A stretch of 37,541 nt of DNA from Candidatus Latescibacterota bacterium (GTDB lineage Bacteria > Latescibacterota > UBA2968 > UBA8231). The notes beneath the pieces were generated by a model. The model had not been told where the DNA came from. It saw only the letters and a program-made list of their open reading frames with translations, and did no database searches. Made by a program: the position numbers and the translations under genes. Numbering within the stretch: position 1 is the stretch's first letter; every line of letters starts with the position of its first letter. The stretch is taken from assembly GCA_007136405.1 (NCBI GenBank), contig SLHA01000065.1:1-37541 (forward strand), written 5' to 3'. Positions 23,224 to 30,916 of the stretch are shown here, piece by piece.

Positions 23224-24705
23224 CTATGACTCCAGGGTCTTGGGCAGTACGCCTGGAACCTTGGCGCAGATCTCCTTTTGCATCTCCCTGGTCAGCTGAT
23301 CACGCGGGCGCGCCATGATTTCCTCGTATTTGCGGTGTGCCGCACGCAGCGCATCCCCTTCCGGGTCTTCCAGAGGATAACGCACGTACACCGGCTCGCG
23401 TGTCGGCAGCGGCAGATGGTACATGAAGGTCTTGTGACTGGTTTCCATCACCTCGCGGATCATGGACAACACACCCTCCTTCCGATCCTCCGAAACCATG
23501 GCATCGCGCAGTTCCCATTTCAGCATGCCGATATGGGCATCGTCCAGGATAGCCTGGTCCGGACTGAACATGTTGGTGCGTTCAAGCAGACCGAAAGCAT
23601 AGTGTATGTACTGCGCGCCGCTTCGAGGAGCGGAAAACAAAGTGAGCAATTTCTCCGCAGTGGCCTGAATGCCGGGTACGCTGCTGTCACCCACACCCGC
23701 CGTCGAGTAACACGGCAGGCCGTAGAACCGGGCCATCTGCGTGCAATCGTGATTGTAGTGGTTGAACTCCGGCGCTCCGTACATGTCCTCCAGGGTATCG
23801 AGCCGGGTGCGAACCGGAACACTACCGTAGAGCACGGGAGTACCCGGTGACACGAGTTGGGTCAGCGCGATACCGGCCAGGATCTCGGCGTTGATCTGGG
23901 CCACCATGCCGAACTCGTCGAAGGCGGCCGTAGCCCCTCCCATGGGAGAACTGGAGATAACCAGTGGTATACGGCGCCTGCTGATCTCGATGACCTTGGT
24001 GGCCGTATCATCAACCACCTGCAGCGGGCTCTTGATGATGCAGGCGATCAGAGAGAAGACCGGATTTTTAACGAAGGCGTCCTCACCACCAGCGATGATC
24101 TGCCCCATGCGCAGGATGTCGTCCAGGGCGCTCAGATCCGTCAGTCCGGCTTGCACGTGCTTGGTGATGTTGTTGAAGCTGGCCAGGAACTTGTTGGCAT
24201 CCTTGTTCTGCTCCGTGACCTCCGGGTCCTGGATGTTGACACAGCGGATGAAAGCATCGAGGTGCTCGAGTTGCTCGGACAAGTGCGCCGCCCAGCACAA
24301 CCGCTCGATAGAACCCGGCTGGCGGGTGAAGGTGGGGGTGGCGCCGTCGTAATCCACATCCAGCCAGATGTTGGTCTCCGAGCCGCTGACGAAGCGAGAG
24401 CGCGGCTCGTGCGCGTCGAGGACCAGACGGTTGTCCGGATTGCGCGCTCCCAGCGTGATACTGGAAGGTGCATCTTGAATGGCTTTGTCAATGATGCTAT
24501 CAGGCAGTTTGACGCGCTGGCAGTTTTCCGCATCTTCCACCTTGGCACCTGCCTGCTTGTAGATCTGCGTAGCTTCCTCGTTGTAGCAGAGCAGTCCAGG
24601 ATCCTGCAGCAGTTCCCGCGAAACGCTGTCCACCAGGTTGATCTGAGCATCCGAAAGGCGCTGGTGCGGAGTAACGAGCACACCTTCGCGTTGTTTGCAG
24701 TCCAT
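23224..24705 (-). CDS. MttB-superfamily (trimethylamine methyltransferase-like) protein, non-pyrrolysine
   Basis: 493 residues. MttB-family proteins move a methyl group from a methylamine or quaternary amine to a corrinoid protein. Family features visible are the N-terminal helical part (YNEEATQIYKQAGAKV), the barrel segments PVFSLIACIIKSPL, PLVISSSPMGGATA, IALTQLVSPGTPVLYGS and YGLPCYSTAGVGDSSVPG, in which the glycine-rich strand ends match the family. The frame is open throughout with no in-frame TAG, so pyrrolysine is not used; this puts it with the MtgB-like non-Pyl branch, whose substrates include glycine betaine and related quaternary amines. The ATG at 24705 has AAGGAG 7 bases upstream. 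No corrinoid-protein or reductive-activase gene lies nearby. First gene of a two-gene unit with a strong promoter. Confidence 0.9.
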   Translation of the reverse strand: MDCKQREGVLVTPHQRLSDAQINLVDSVSRELLQDPGLLCYNEEATQIYKQAGAKVEDAENCQRVKLPDSIIDKAIQDAPSSITLGARNPDNRLVLDAHEPRSRFVSGSETNIWLDVDYDGATPTFTRQPGSIERLCWAAHLSEQLEHLDAFIRCVNIQDPEVTEQNKDANKFLASFNNITKHVQAGLTDLSALDDILRMGQIIAGGEDAFVKNPVFSLIACIIKSPLQVVDDTATKVIEISRRRIPLVISSSPMGGATAAFDEFGMVAQINAEILAGIALTQLVSPGTPVLYGSVPVRTRLDTLEDMYGAPEFNHYNHDCTQMARFYGLPCYSTAGVGDSSVPGIQATAEKLLTLFSAPRSGAQYIHYAFGLLERTNMFSPDQAILDDAHIGMLKWELRDAMVSEDRKEGVLSMIREVMETSHKTFMYHLPLPTREPVYVRYPLEDPEGDALRAAHRKYEEIMARPRDQLTREMQKEICAKVPGVLPKTLES

Positions 24706-25029
24706 TGGTCGTCTCCTTGAGTGAATCATGAAGGCATCGAACACGGTGAGACACGGCCATCAGAATCGCGTTGCCAGTGCAGCAGGTAGTACAGAGGCTG
24801 GAAGTCGATCGGCTTGTCTGCGCGGACGCACCACCGAAACACGCGATGTCCGATGCGAGTGGGGGGATAAGATAAATTGTGTATCTTTATATATATAGGT
24901 AATACAGAGCCAGAGGTCAAGAGTCGAACGTCGACGAACAGTGACGGGGTGTTCTGCCTGGCACGATCTTCGTAGACTGCTTCGGCCGGCCGATCCGCGT
25001 GAAAACGCCTGCATAGAGCCCGCTAACGC
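24706..25029. other. Intergenic leader and promoter region upstream of the MttB-family gene
   Basis: 324 bases. The right half holds the promoter (listed separately), in an AT-rich stretch at 24860-24910. The predicted transcript leader is about 180 bases long. A 64-codon minus-strand frame (24726-24920) overlaps promoter and leader; it starts upstream of the predicted transcript start and has no similarity that I recognise, so I do not call it. I looked for a cobalamin riboswitch core and saw none. Confidence 0.5.
24892..24920 (-). promoter_or_regulatory. Sigma-70 promoter for the MttB-family gene
   Basis: On the minus strand TTGACC (24915-24920) is a 5-of-6 -35 match, followed by exactly 17 bases and TATATA (24892-24897), a 5-of-6 -10 match within a TATATATATAAA stretch. 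The predicted start is near 24885. This is the clearest housekeeping promoter in the window. Confidence 0.72.
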
Positions 25030-26013
25030 TCAGCGCGTGCGATAAGTTTCTCTCTTTTCCAGCACCAATGTGACGCTGGAGATGTATTTGAGGACTATGA
25101 CGGCAAGAAGATCGAGGATGACGTAACGATCAACTCGGTACCGGTATCTGGGGGTCAGCCTGAACATGGACCGAAGTTTCGAACCGTAGAACTCCCTGGT
25201 ATAGCGGAATGAGGCTCTCAACAGATGCTTTTTCGCCCATCCCATAACCTGTTTATAGCTTACATAGTTGGTGTAATAATGCAGATAATCGGCATGTCTT
25301 TCCGCATAAACATCAAGGTCAACACCGTGTGCCCGTCTATGTGACAGATACTTGCCCAAGCCCATACGGCTAAGCAACTTTATGTAACTCTTCAGGCAGT
25401 CATGGCTATGTATTTTATGGACAAAAGGCAGGTTCAGATGGCTCTCGTACAGATAGTTCTTCAAAGGAAAAAGATGAATGCCTATTCCCTGTTCTCTCAG
25501 TGAACGATTTGTCTCTTTAAAAAATCTGTCTAAGTTTTTTACGTGTTCCAGCACCTGGTTGGATACGATAATATCGTAGTAACCGTCCTCACAGGACCAG
25601 CATTCATTCGTTGCGACAAGAGAGAGTTTTCTGTTCCAATCTTCCTGCGGCGCGACGCTGGACAGAGTGTCCCGGGCCGAATCAAGGAAACCTTGCCGCT
25701 GGATGCCGCCGTCGCTTACATCGAATCCGTACAGATCAAAGACGTACTCGGGTCGCAGTTGCCGCAGAGCCTGGTGCAGGTAGGCGAGCAGCACTCCATC
25801 ACCACAACCAGCATCCAGAAGGCGAATGACATCGCGGTTGGCGAGTCGCTGGCACTCCGTATTGATCACGCTCAGAATATGCTGATGGGTGATGCTGGCT
25901 GCTCTGGGTATCACGGTAGTTGCTCGCTGGCACAGCCGGTTCCGTCGGGAGCAGGGCGGACCGCCGGAAACAGCGGCTGTCTGGTCCCATGCAAGAGAAG
26001 CGCTGACGGCCAC
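25030..26013 (-). CDS. Class I SAM-dependent methyltransferase, AT-richer than neighbours
   Basis: 327 residues from a GTG at 26013; a stop in the same frame lies just upstream within a 24-base tandem repeat. No ribosome site is visible there, and a later GTG (near 25914) is an alternative. The methyltransferase core has motif I LLDAGCGDGVLLAYL at about residues 65-80, then DLYGFDVSDGG and YYDIIVSNQVLEHVKN, typical of the UbiE/Methyltransf_25 group. The C-terminal 110 residues are Tyr-, Arg- and His-rich (RRAHGVDLDVYAERHADYLHYY in part). Base composition falls to about 41% G+C in 25381-25500 by hand count against about 60% around it, and codons differ accordingly. It resembles methyltransferases of surface-polysaccharide clusters and may be transferred DNA. 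Confidence 0.82.
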   Translation of the reverse strand: MAVSASLAWDQTAAVSGGPPCSRRNRLCQRATTVIPRAASITHQHILSVINTECQRLANRDVIRLLDAGCGDGVLLAYLHQALRQLRPEYVFDLYGFDVSDGGIQRQGFLDSARDTLSSVAPQEDWNRKLSLVATNECWSCEDGYYDIIVSNQVLEHVKNLDRFFKETNRSLREQGIGIHLFPLKNYLYESHLNLPFVHKIHSHDCLKSYIKLLSRMGLGKYLSHRRAHGVDLDVYAERHADYLHYYTNYVSYKQVMGWAKKHLLRASFRYTREFYGSKLRSMFRLTPRYRYRVDRYVILDLLAVIVLKYISSVTLVLEKRETYRTR

Positions 26014-26052
26014 TCAGCGGGCGTCAGCGACGGCCACTCAGCGGGCGTCAGT
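26005..26052. repeat. 24-base tandem duplication at a gene junction
   Basis: Two copies of a 24-base unit beginning GACGGCCACTCAGCGGGC lie back to back, differing only at the last base. The duplication covers the GTG start of the methyltransferase gene and the last codons and stop of the FG-GAP gene, so two GTG codons are present; the upstream one is closed by a TGA within the repeat. Confidence 0.85.
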
Positions 26053-27133
26053 CCGTGCCCTCATTCCAGAACACATACAGACCGTCTTTGCCCGGAGCGA
26101 CGATATCCAACCTGCCGTTGGCATTGAGGTCGGCGATGGCGGCATGAATGCCAAGCCCGGTGCCCACCCGTGCCGGGCCAAAGTCTATAACTTGCTTGAC
26201 AAAAGACTCTCCGGTCCATTTGAAATAATAGACACCTACGTCATCACCAGCGCCCGGATCGCGCCCGTTGTGCGCCCGGTAGCGCTTGCCCGTGACCAGC
26301 TCAGGACTTCCATCACCGTCGATATCCACCCAATGCAAGTCGTGGTATTGAGAGTTGAATGGATCGATGGGGTGTTCGACCCAGGCACGCCGGCCGTCTG
26401 CGTCAACACGCTGTTCCCACCAGGACAGGCCGTAATCGTGCCCCTGCCCGACGATGAGATCATGCAGGCCGTCCTGATTCACGTCGACGACCAGAATGGG
26501 AACGCTGGCGGATTTGAGGTGGAAATCCGGATGCCATGTCCATGCCTCAGCAAAGGGTTTCGCAGGCGCCTCGAGCCAGCCGTCCACCAGGACGATATCC
26601 ATTCGATCGTTACCCGCTATATCTCCGCAACCCAGTCCATGACCTTGCGGTTGGTCGTACACGGTGTGGGCCTCGAAGACGCCTGTGCCGCGTCCGTCCG
26701 CTCCAGTGATCAGCTTATAGACGATCAGCGGCCCACCCGGAGTATTCGGTATGACCTCGAGCTGACCGTCACCATCCACATCCCAGGCGCGGGTGGTTTC
26801 CACGCTGCCCGTCTCCGCAACCACGTGTTCGGACCACTCGGCCGCCGGATCTCCCGGGTTCTCGCGCCAGCGCAGGCTGTTGCCCCAGAAACCTCCGGTG
26901 AGATAGTCCAGCCGGCCGTTACCGTTGATATCCATGGGTATAGTACTGAAATCATCGAAATACTCACCTATGGCCATGATATCGCCTATGCGGTGGCTCA
27001 CCCGGAAGTCCGGACCTTCGTACCACCATTCGCCGGAAACGATGTCAAGCTGGCCATTGCCCGTGACATCGAAAACCCCGGCGGACTCGTAACGCATGTC
27101 GGCGATCAACTGTCGACGAAATATGACTGGCAT
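26048..27133 (-). CDS. FG-GAP/VCBS repeat protein, probable seven-bladed beta-propeller
   Basis: 361 residues. Seven calcium-loop-like motifs (D-x-x-x-N/D-G-x-x-D/E) start near residues 22, 68, 118, 171, 217, 270 and 335, for example DVTGNGQLDIV, DINGNGRLDYL, DVDGDGQLEVI and DLNANGRLDIV. Their number and spacing (46-65 residues) fit a seven-bladed propeller of the integrin-alpha FG-GAP type. Such proteins bind ligands or surfaces and are usually secreted, but no signal peptide is present here. The ATG at 27133 has GGAGG 5 bases upstream and begins directly before the first blade. In these phyla such proteins often accompany carbohydrate genes. Function unknown; the protein is small, lacks any catalytic domain, and sits in a minus-strand cluster with an SDR and a peptidase. 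Confidence 0.88.
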   Translation of the reverse strand: MPVIFRRQLIADMRYESAGVFDVTGNGQLDIVSGEWWYEGPDFRVSHRIGDIMAIGEYFDDFSTIPMDINGNGRLDYLTGGFWGNSLRWRENPGDPAAEWSEHVVAETGSVETTRAWDVDGDGQLEVIPNTPGGPLIVYKLITGADGRGTGVFEAHTVYDQPQGHGLGCGDIAGNDRMDIVLVDGWLEAPAKPFAEAWTWHPDFHLKSASVPILVVDVNQDGLHDLIVGQGHDYGLSWWEQRVDADGRRAWVEHPIDPFNSQYHDLHWVDIDGDGSPELVTGKRYRAHNGRDPGAGDDVGVYYFKWTGESFVKQVIDFGPARVGTGLGIHAAIADLNANGRLDIVAPGKDGLYVFWNEGTD

Positions 27134-27317
27134 GGTTGCCTCCATTGAGGTGCGCAACGCTGATGGTGGGGCGCTTGTCCGGGTGCTGGCCGGTTTCCGC
27201 GCGGACCTTACGGACGCAGTCTCGGCGGCCGCTGGGGGCCCTCAACCGGATGGCGGCACTACTTCTGCGCCGCAAGCAGGCTCCAGAGCGCGCCGCAAGC
27301 CTCGCGTGATGACATGC

Positions 27318-28058
27318 TCATCTCTTGGTTCCGCCTGCATGGGCAATGCGCGCCTGCAGGTAACTGATCTCGACGCGGACGGTGGCGCGGATTATCCATG
27401 TGAAGATGGCCACCGCCTGATCCGCGTCAAACTCGTAGATACGGGCCAGTCGACGCGCGAGATCGATCACCTCGGATTCGCGACCGGGATTGGTGAGCAA
27501 CCCCTCTATCCTGTCTGCATCCCCACCTGTGTCCAGATAAGCCTGCGTCCGCTGCTGGAATTTGAACTCGGCCACCGACTTGCCCATGGTGATGCGTTCC
27601 GCCAGGCTCATCATGGCCGCCACATCGGCGCTGACACTTTCTCCCCAGGTGTCCGAATCCGATCCAGGTTCGCAGTTCGATTCAACCCAGTTCACATAGA
27701 ATGCGCGAATCTCCGGCCCCATGTACGTCGGATAGTTGTGCGCCGGGCCGGCTGGGGCACGGCGCTTGATGACCAGGGGCACGTCGCCCACGTCCGAAAA
27801 ACTGTCATAACGCGTGTACGCGTACCGTCCCAGCTCCGCGTGGAAGCGTTCGGTGCGCGCCAGCTCGAAGTCCAGCAGAGCCGTGTCCGGATGCCCGATG
27901 ACCAGGCCCGGAACATAGATCTCCAGGTTCTGCTTGAAACGGGTTCGTTTTTTCAACGCGATGATGATCTCATTGGCCAGGATATCCAGACCGGGACGAA
28001 GAGTGCCGTGCAGATCGAATCTGGCAGGTTGGCCATCTGTCCTGTGGGTCTTTGTCAC
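27318..28058 (-). CDS. Chorismate-mutase-like (AroQ-type) protein
   Basis: About 246 residues from a GTG at 28058, which has AGGAGG 12 bases upstream. The frame stays open to an ATG at 28205 (AGGA 5 bases upstream), but the extra 49 codons look non-coding in composition; either start is possible. The first helix, LDILANEIIIALKKRTRFKQN in part, resembles AroQ helix 1 (basic residues that hold the substrate). The C-terminal part, PGRESEVIDLARRLARIYEFD then AVAIFTWIIRATVRVEISYLQ in part, resembles the last two helices of chorismate mutase. About 110 residues separate them, much longer than in the usual 90-residue domain. No other aromatic amino acid genes are nearby, so a distinct role is possible. 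Confidence 0.68.
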   Translation of the reverse strand: MTKTHRTDGQPARFDLHGTLRPGLDILANEIIIALKKRTRFKQNLEIYVPGLVIGHPDTALLDFELARTERFHAELGRYAYTRYDSFSDVGDVPLVIKRRAPAGPAHNYPTYMGPEIRAFYVNWVESNCEPGSDSDTWGESVSADVAAMMSLAERITMGKSVAEFKFQQRTQAYLDTGGDADRIEGLLTNPGRESEVIDLARRLARIYEFDADQAVAIFTWIIRATVRVEISYLQARIAHAGGTKR

Positions 28059-28235
28059 CGTATTCGAAAACCTCCTGATAGAGCCCACGAGTCCCGCTGG
28101 ACGACTGGATGGTATCCAGCCGTCGGGTACGGTAAGCCGAACGTCGCGCACGATCGAACCGGCACCGGCATACGCTGGACAGCATACCCGCAGAAACGGG
28201 AGCATGCCGATCCTGCCCGGCCGGTGTGGCGTCGC

Positions 28236-29033
28236 TTATTTCAGTGTGCACCCGGTATCCCGGGAACGCACCTGCCACACCGTGGCGGCGTGTTTGGCGA
28301 CCACTTCGGGGGGCATTTCGTGCAGATAGTCGGAGACATGATCCTGGGGTGTAAAACCCAGAATATCCCGCGCCGAGGAGAACTCCAGACAACTGTTCGG
28401 ATTGTCCGAGCCGCCATACACGATGGCGAACTGAATCCCTTCCACATCCACGGCCAGACGACACAATTCGGCCATATCTTGGTGGCTGGTCCACATCCAG
28501 ATGGAGCGGATATTCCGGGGCTTGTCGTCCTTGTTCACTCCGCCGATGCGCAATGAAACGAACTCCAGGCCGTATTTGTCCGCGTAGAATCGTCCAAGCA
28601 CTTCCCCATACACCTTTGAGGCACCATACAACGAATCAGCCCGTGGAGGCATGTCCGGATTGGCCTGGATGCCATTCCACTCCCATGCTCCGGTGGTGTG
28701 GTTGGTGCTGGCGAAGGCGATACGTTTCACCTTGTTGACACGGCTGGCCTCGAGAACGTTGTAGGTGCCGACTACATTGGCCTGCAGCAGGTTGTGAAAG
28801 GTGTCCTCGCCCGGAATGGCTCCCAGATGAACCACTGCGTCCATGTCCTGGGTTGCCTTCAGCATAAAGTCGTAGTCCTCGCAGTCTCCCACGACCGCAT
28901 CACCGGCGTCTGCCGGTAGTTTCCTGGGGTCGTGTACAGCAAGCCGCAGATCGAAGTGATCGCCCCAGTGTTGGCGGCAGGCCCGTCCGATCAAACCGGT
29001 GGCACCGGTGAGCAGTACTTTTTTTCGCGCCAT
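28236..29033 (-). CDS. NAD-dependent epimerase/dehydratase (uronate dehydrogenase-like SDR)
   Basis: 265 residues. Extended SDR with the NAD-binding GATGLIGR at residues 9-16, an acidic turn after strand 2 (VHDPR), the strand DAVVHLGAIPGE, the catalytic Ser region FASTNHTTG and the Y-x-x-x-K pair YGASKVYGE. The overall pattern (short length, HLGAIPGED, LRIGGV) is that of the uronate dehydrogenase-like group, which oxidises hexuronates to aldarolactones, but substrate specificity cannot be read. This would fit a cell that degrades acidic polysaccharides. The ATG at 29033 has GAGGA 7 bases upstream; the frame continues upstream to 29138 without similarity. Lies between the DmpA-like and chorismate-mutase-like genes. 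Confidence 0.87.
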   Translation of the reverse strand: MARKKVLLTGATGLIGRACRQHWGDHFDLRLAVHDPRKLPADAGDAVVGDCEDYDFMLKATQDMDAVVHLGAIPGEDTFHNLLQANVVGTYNVLEASRVNKVKRIAFASTNHTTGAWEWNGIQANPDMPPRADSLYGASKVYGEVLGRFYADKYGLEFVSLRIGGVNKDDKPRNIRSIWMWTSHQDMAELCRLAVDVEGIQFAIVYGGSDNPNSCLEFSSARDILGFTPQDHVSDYLHEMPPEVVAKHAATVWQVRSRDTGCTLK

Positions 29034-29195
29034 GTTATCTTCCTCTGTCGGTTGGGTCCGGAACAAACTGCTCCGGTTCGAGTTGATTGGTGCTGTGCAG
29101 GTGGCAGATCGGCTCCTGTTCGGTCCCAAAGACGTCAAGGCAGTGCCGCCGGCTTTGCGGGTCTGCCGGGTGCAGCGCGGGCGTGTTCGGGCCTA

Positions 29196-30350
29196 TCACT
29201 GTGCCCCGCTCCCATGACCGCTCGAGCAGATTTCAGCCGGTATACCAGGCAGACGTTCCTGCAGGTGCAGCACTCCGTACCGGCTGCAGATAGCCTGGAC
29301 GCGATCCAGGTCGATGGCCTCACGCCGGTGCCCATCCCGCCCCACCACCGTGGAGGCGCGGAACATGGAGTTGTACACGGCTTCTTCCGTGGCTTCCACC
29401 GCTGCCAGGAAAAGGGGGCCCGTACGAGCATCGGGCATTAGAGAGTTCCCTGGACGAGGCGTCGGAGGGCGGCTGCGGGGTGGCGGCTGATTTGCCGTCG
29501 AGAAAGCGATGGCGTAGTCACCCGACCCGTTCTCCATATACGAGCCGGTGCGCGCCAGACCGAACAGGGCCCGCTTGGCCAGACGTCGAAGGTTGCGTGC
29601 CTCCAGCGGCGCGTCCGTTGCCACGACGATCATGCAGGAGCCGCCAGCCTGTGCAGCGACATGGGCACTCAAGCTGAACTGGCCCAGCTCGCGTCCCACA
29701 GGGGCACCGTTGATCGTCAGGATCCCTCCATAGTTGGTCTGGATCAGCACCCCCACCGTATAGCCGCCCAGGTCACCGGGAAGCTGTCGGGAAGCCGTGC
29801 CGATACCGCCCTTGAACCCGAAGCACGATGTTCCCGTACCGGCTCCCACCGTCCCTTCCGGGACGGGGCCGGAGGCTGCGGCTTCCATCGCCGCCATCAC
29901 GTGGGCGCCGGTGACGTGCTGACCACGGATATCGTTGAGATAGCCATCGTTGGTCTCTCCGACCAGGGCATTGACCGAAAGAACGGCCTCGTTGCCGGGC
30001 ATTTCCAGAGTATATCGTACGAGTGCGCTGACCACATCCCCCACACTCAGCGTGTTGGTCAGGGCCACCGGAGTCTCTATGACACCCAGTTCCTCCACCT
30101 GGGTGGAGCCGGCCAGCTTGCCAAAGGCATTACCGCAGTACACCGCACCAGGGACCTTTTCCCGAAACAGGTTGCCCGGATGGGGCACGATGACGGTGAC
30201 ACCGGTACGAATGTCCGGATCTTTCCAGACCGTGTGGTGCCCGACACGGACGCCGGGCACGTCCGTGATCGCATTCAGTTGTGCTGGTGGCAGAATGCCC
30301 ACCTGGATGCCCAGATCGCGGGCCCGGCAGCGGGTAGTCTCGGTAGCCAT
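29196..30350 (-). CDS. P1-family (DmpA-like) peptidase
   Basis: 384 residues, matching the DmpA/BapA family of self-processing aminopeptidases in the Ntn-hydrolase-like fold. Features visible are the N-terminal NAITDVPGVRVGHHTVW, the PGAVYCGNAFGKLAG region, GNEAVLSVNALVGETNDG, the GTGTSCFGFKGGIGTAS segment, and the autoprocessing site GGSCMIVVATDAPL, where cleavage between Gly237 and Ser238 would free the catalytic Ser. The ARNLRRLAKRALFGLARTGS and NGSGDYAIAFSTAN segments complete the beta subunit. It would release N-terminal residues from small peptides or amides. Start at 30350; the ribosome site is weak. First gene of the minus-strand cluster 25030-30350; gaps of 160-190 bases between its genes leave operon membership open. 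Confidence 0.92.
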   Translation of the reverse strand: MATETTRCRARDLGIQVGILPPAQLNAITDVPGVRVGHHTVWKDPDIRTGVTVIVPHPGNLFREKVPGAVYCGNAFGKLAGSTQVEELGVIETPVALTNTLSVGDVVSALVRYTLEMPGNEAVLSVNALVGETNDGYLNDIRGQHVTGAHVMAAMEAAASGPVPEGTVGAGTGTSCFGFKGGIGTASRQLPGDLGGYTVGVLIQTNYGGILTINGAPVGRELGQFSLSAHVAAQAGGSCMIVVATDAPLEARNLRRLAKRALFGLARTGSYMENGSGDYAIAFSTANQPPPRSRPPTPRPGNSLMPDARTGPLFLAAVEATEEAVYNSMFRASTVVGRDGHRREAIDLDRVQAICSRYGVLHLQERLPGIPAEICSSGHGSGAQ

Positions 30351-30916
30351 ATACCATTTCCGGAATCAGGTTTCACATTGCCCCACAGACCGTAACACCA
30401 TCGGGTACCTGCCTGCGACAAGCAGGAACGCGACTGTCCGCCAGGGGTACAGAATAGGATCTAGCCGCAATCCTGGCGAATCGCCCCGGACACGGCTGCC
30501 GTTCCGGCGAGCTCGAGTCCAGCCGAATGCGCGCCCTGGAAGAAGCTGCTTCCTGCCACTCTTGTGTTGCATGTGTTGCAGTGCGCCGGCAACGGTGTCC
30601 AGGCAGCGGCGCCCAGGCAACGGTGCGTGGCCAGCGATGTGTGTCCAGGCGTTGCGGATTCCCTGGTGCGGAGGCAGTGGTGCAGGGACAGCCGAGTATG
30701 GACAGCCGGAGCTTGAACTCGGCCGCCATGGTGGATATGTTCATCCTGGCCACAAGCCGGTCCCGACGGACAGGCTGACCGTTGAATCCGGCCGGCATTT
30801 CCTGCGCCGCGACTGCGCCGCACCGTCGCCCTGCCATGGTGGCGTGATCTGTCCGGGGGTGCACGGAGTTCAGAACCGGATCGCCGCGCGCCTCCTTACC
30901 CGACGATGGGAACCCG
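30351..30916. other. 566-base divergent intergenic region, DmpA-like / rlmKL
   Basis: No recognisable gene. A 183-codon minus-strand frame (30373-30924) and a 342-codon plus-strand frame crossing it both lack any family similarity and show no ribosome site, so I leave them out. The part 30590-30710 contains several imperfect GCAACGGTG/GGCAGTGGTGCAGGG-like repeats. A small hairpin, CCTGC-TTGTC-GCAGG, lies near 30410-30424 in the leader of the peptidase gene. No convincing promoter was found for either gene. Confidence 0.4.

Noticed and set aside
23224..24705. Pyrrolysine-containing MttB
   Set aside because: No in-frame TAG codon interrupts the gene, and the frame is complete at normal length.
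24706..24891. Cobalamin riboswitch before the MttB-like gene
   Set aside because: Expected by function, but I could not find the conserved B12-box or the multi-stem layout in this short leader.
27096..28556. 486-codon plus-strand frame opposite the FG-GAP, chorismate-mutase-like and SDR genes
   Set aside because: It crosses three minus-strand genes that have ribosome sites and family motifs; its own product resembles nothing.
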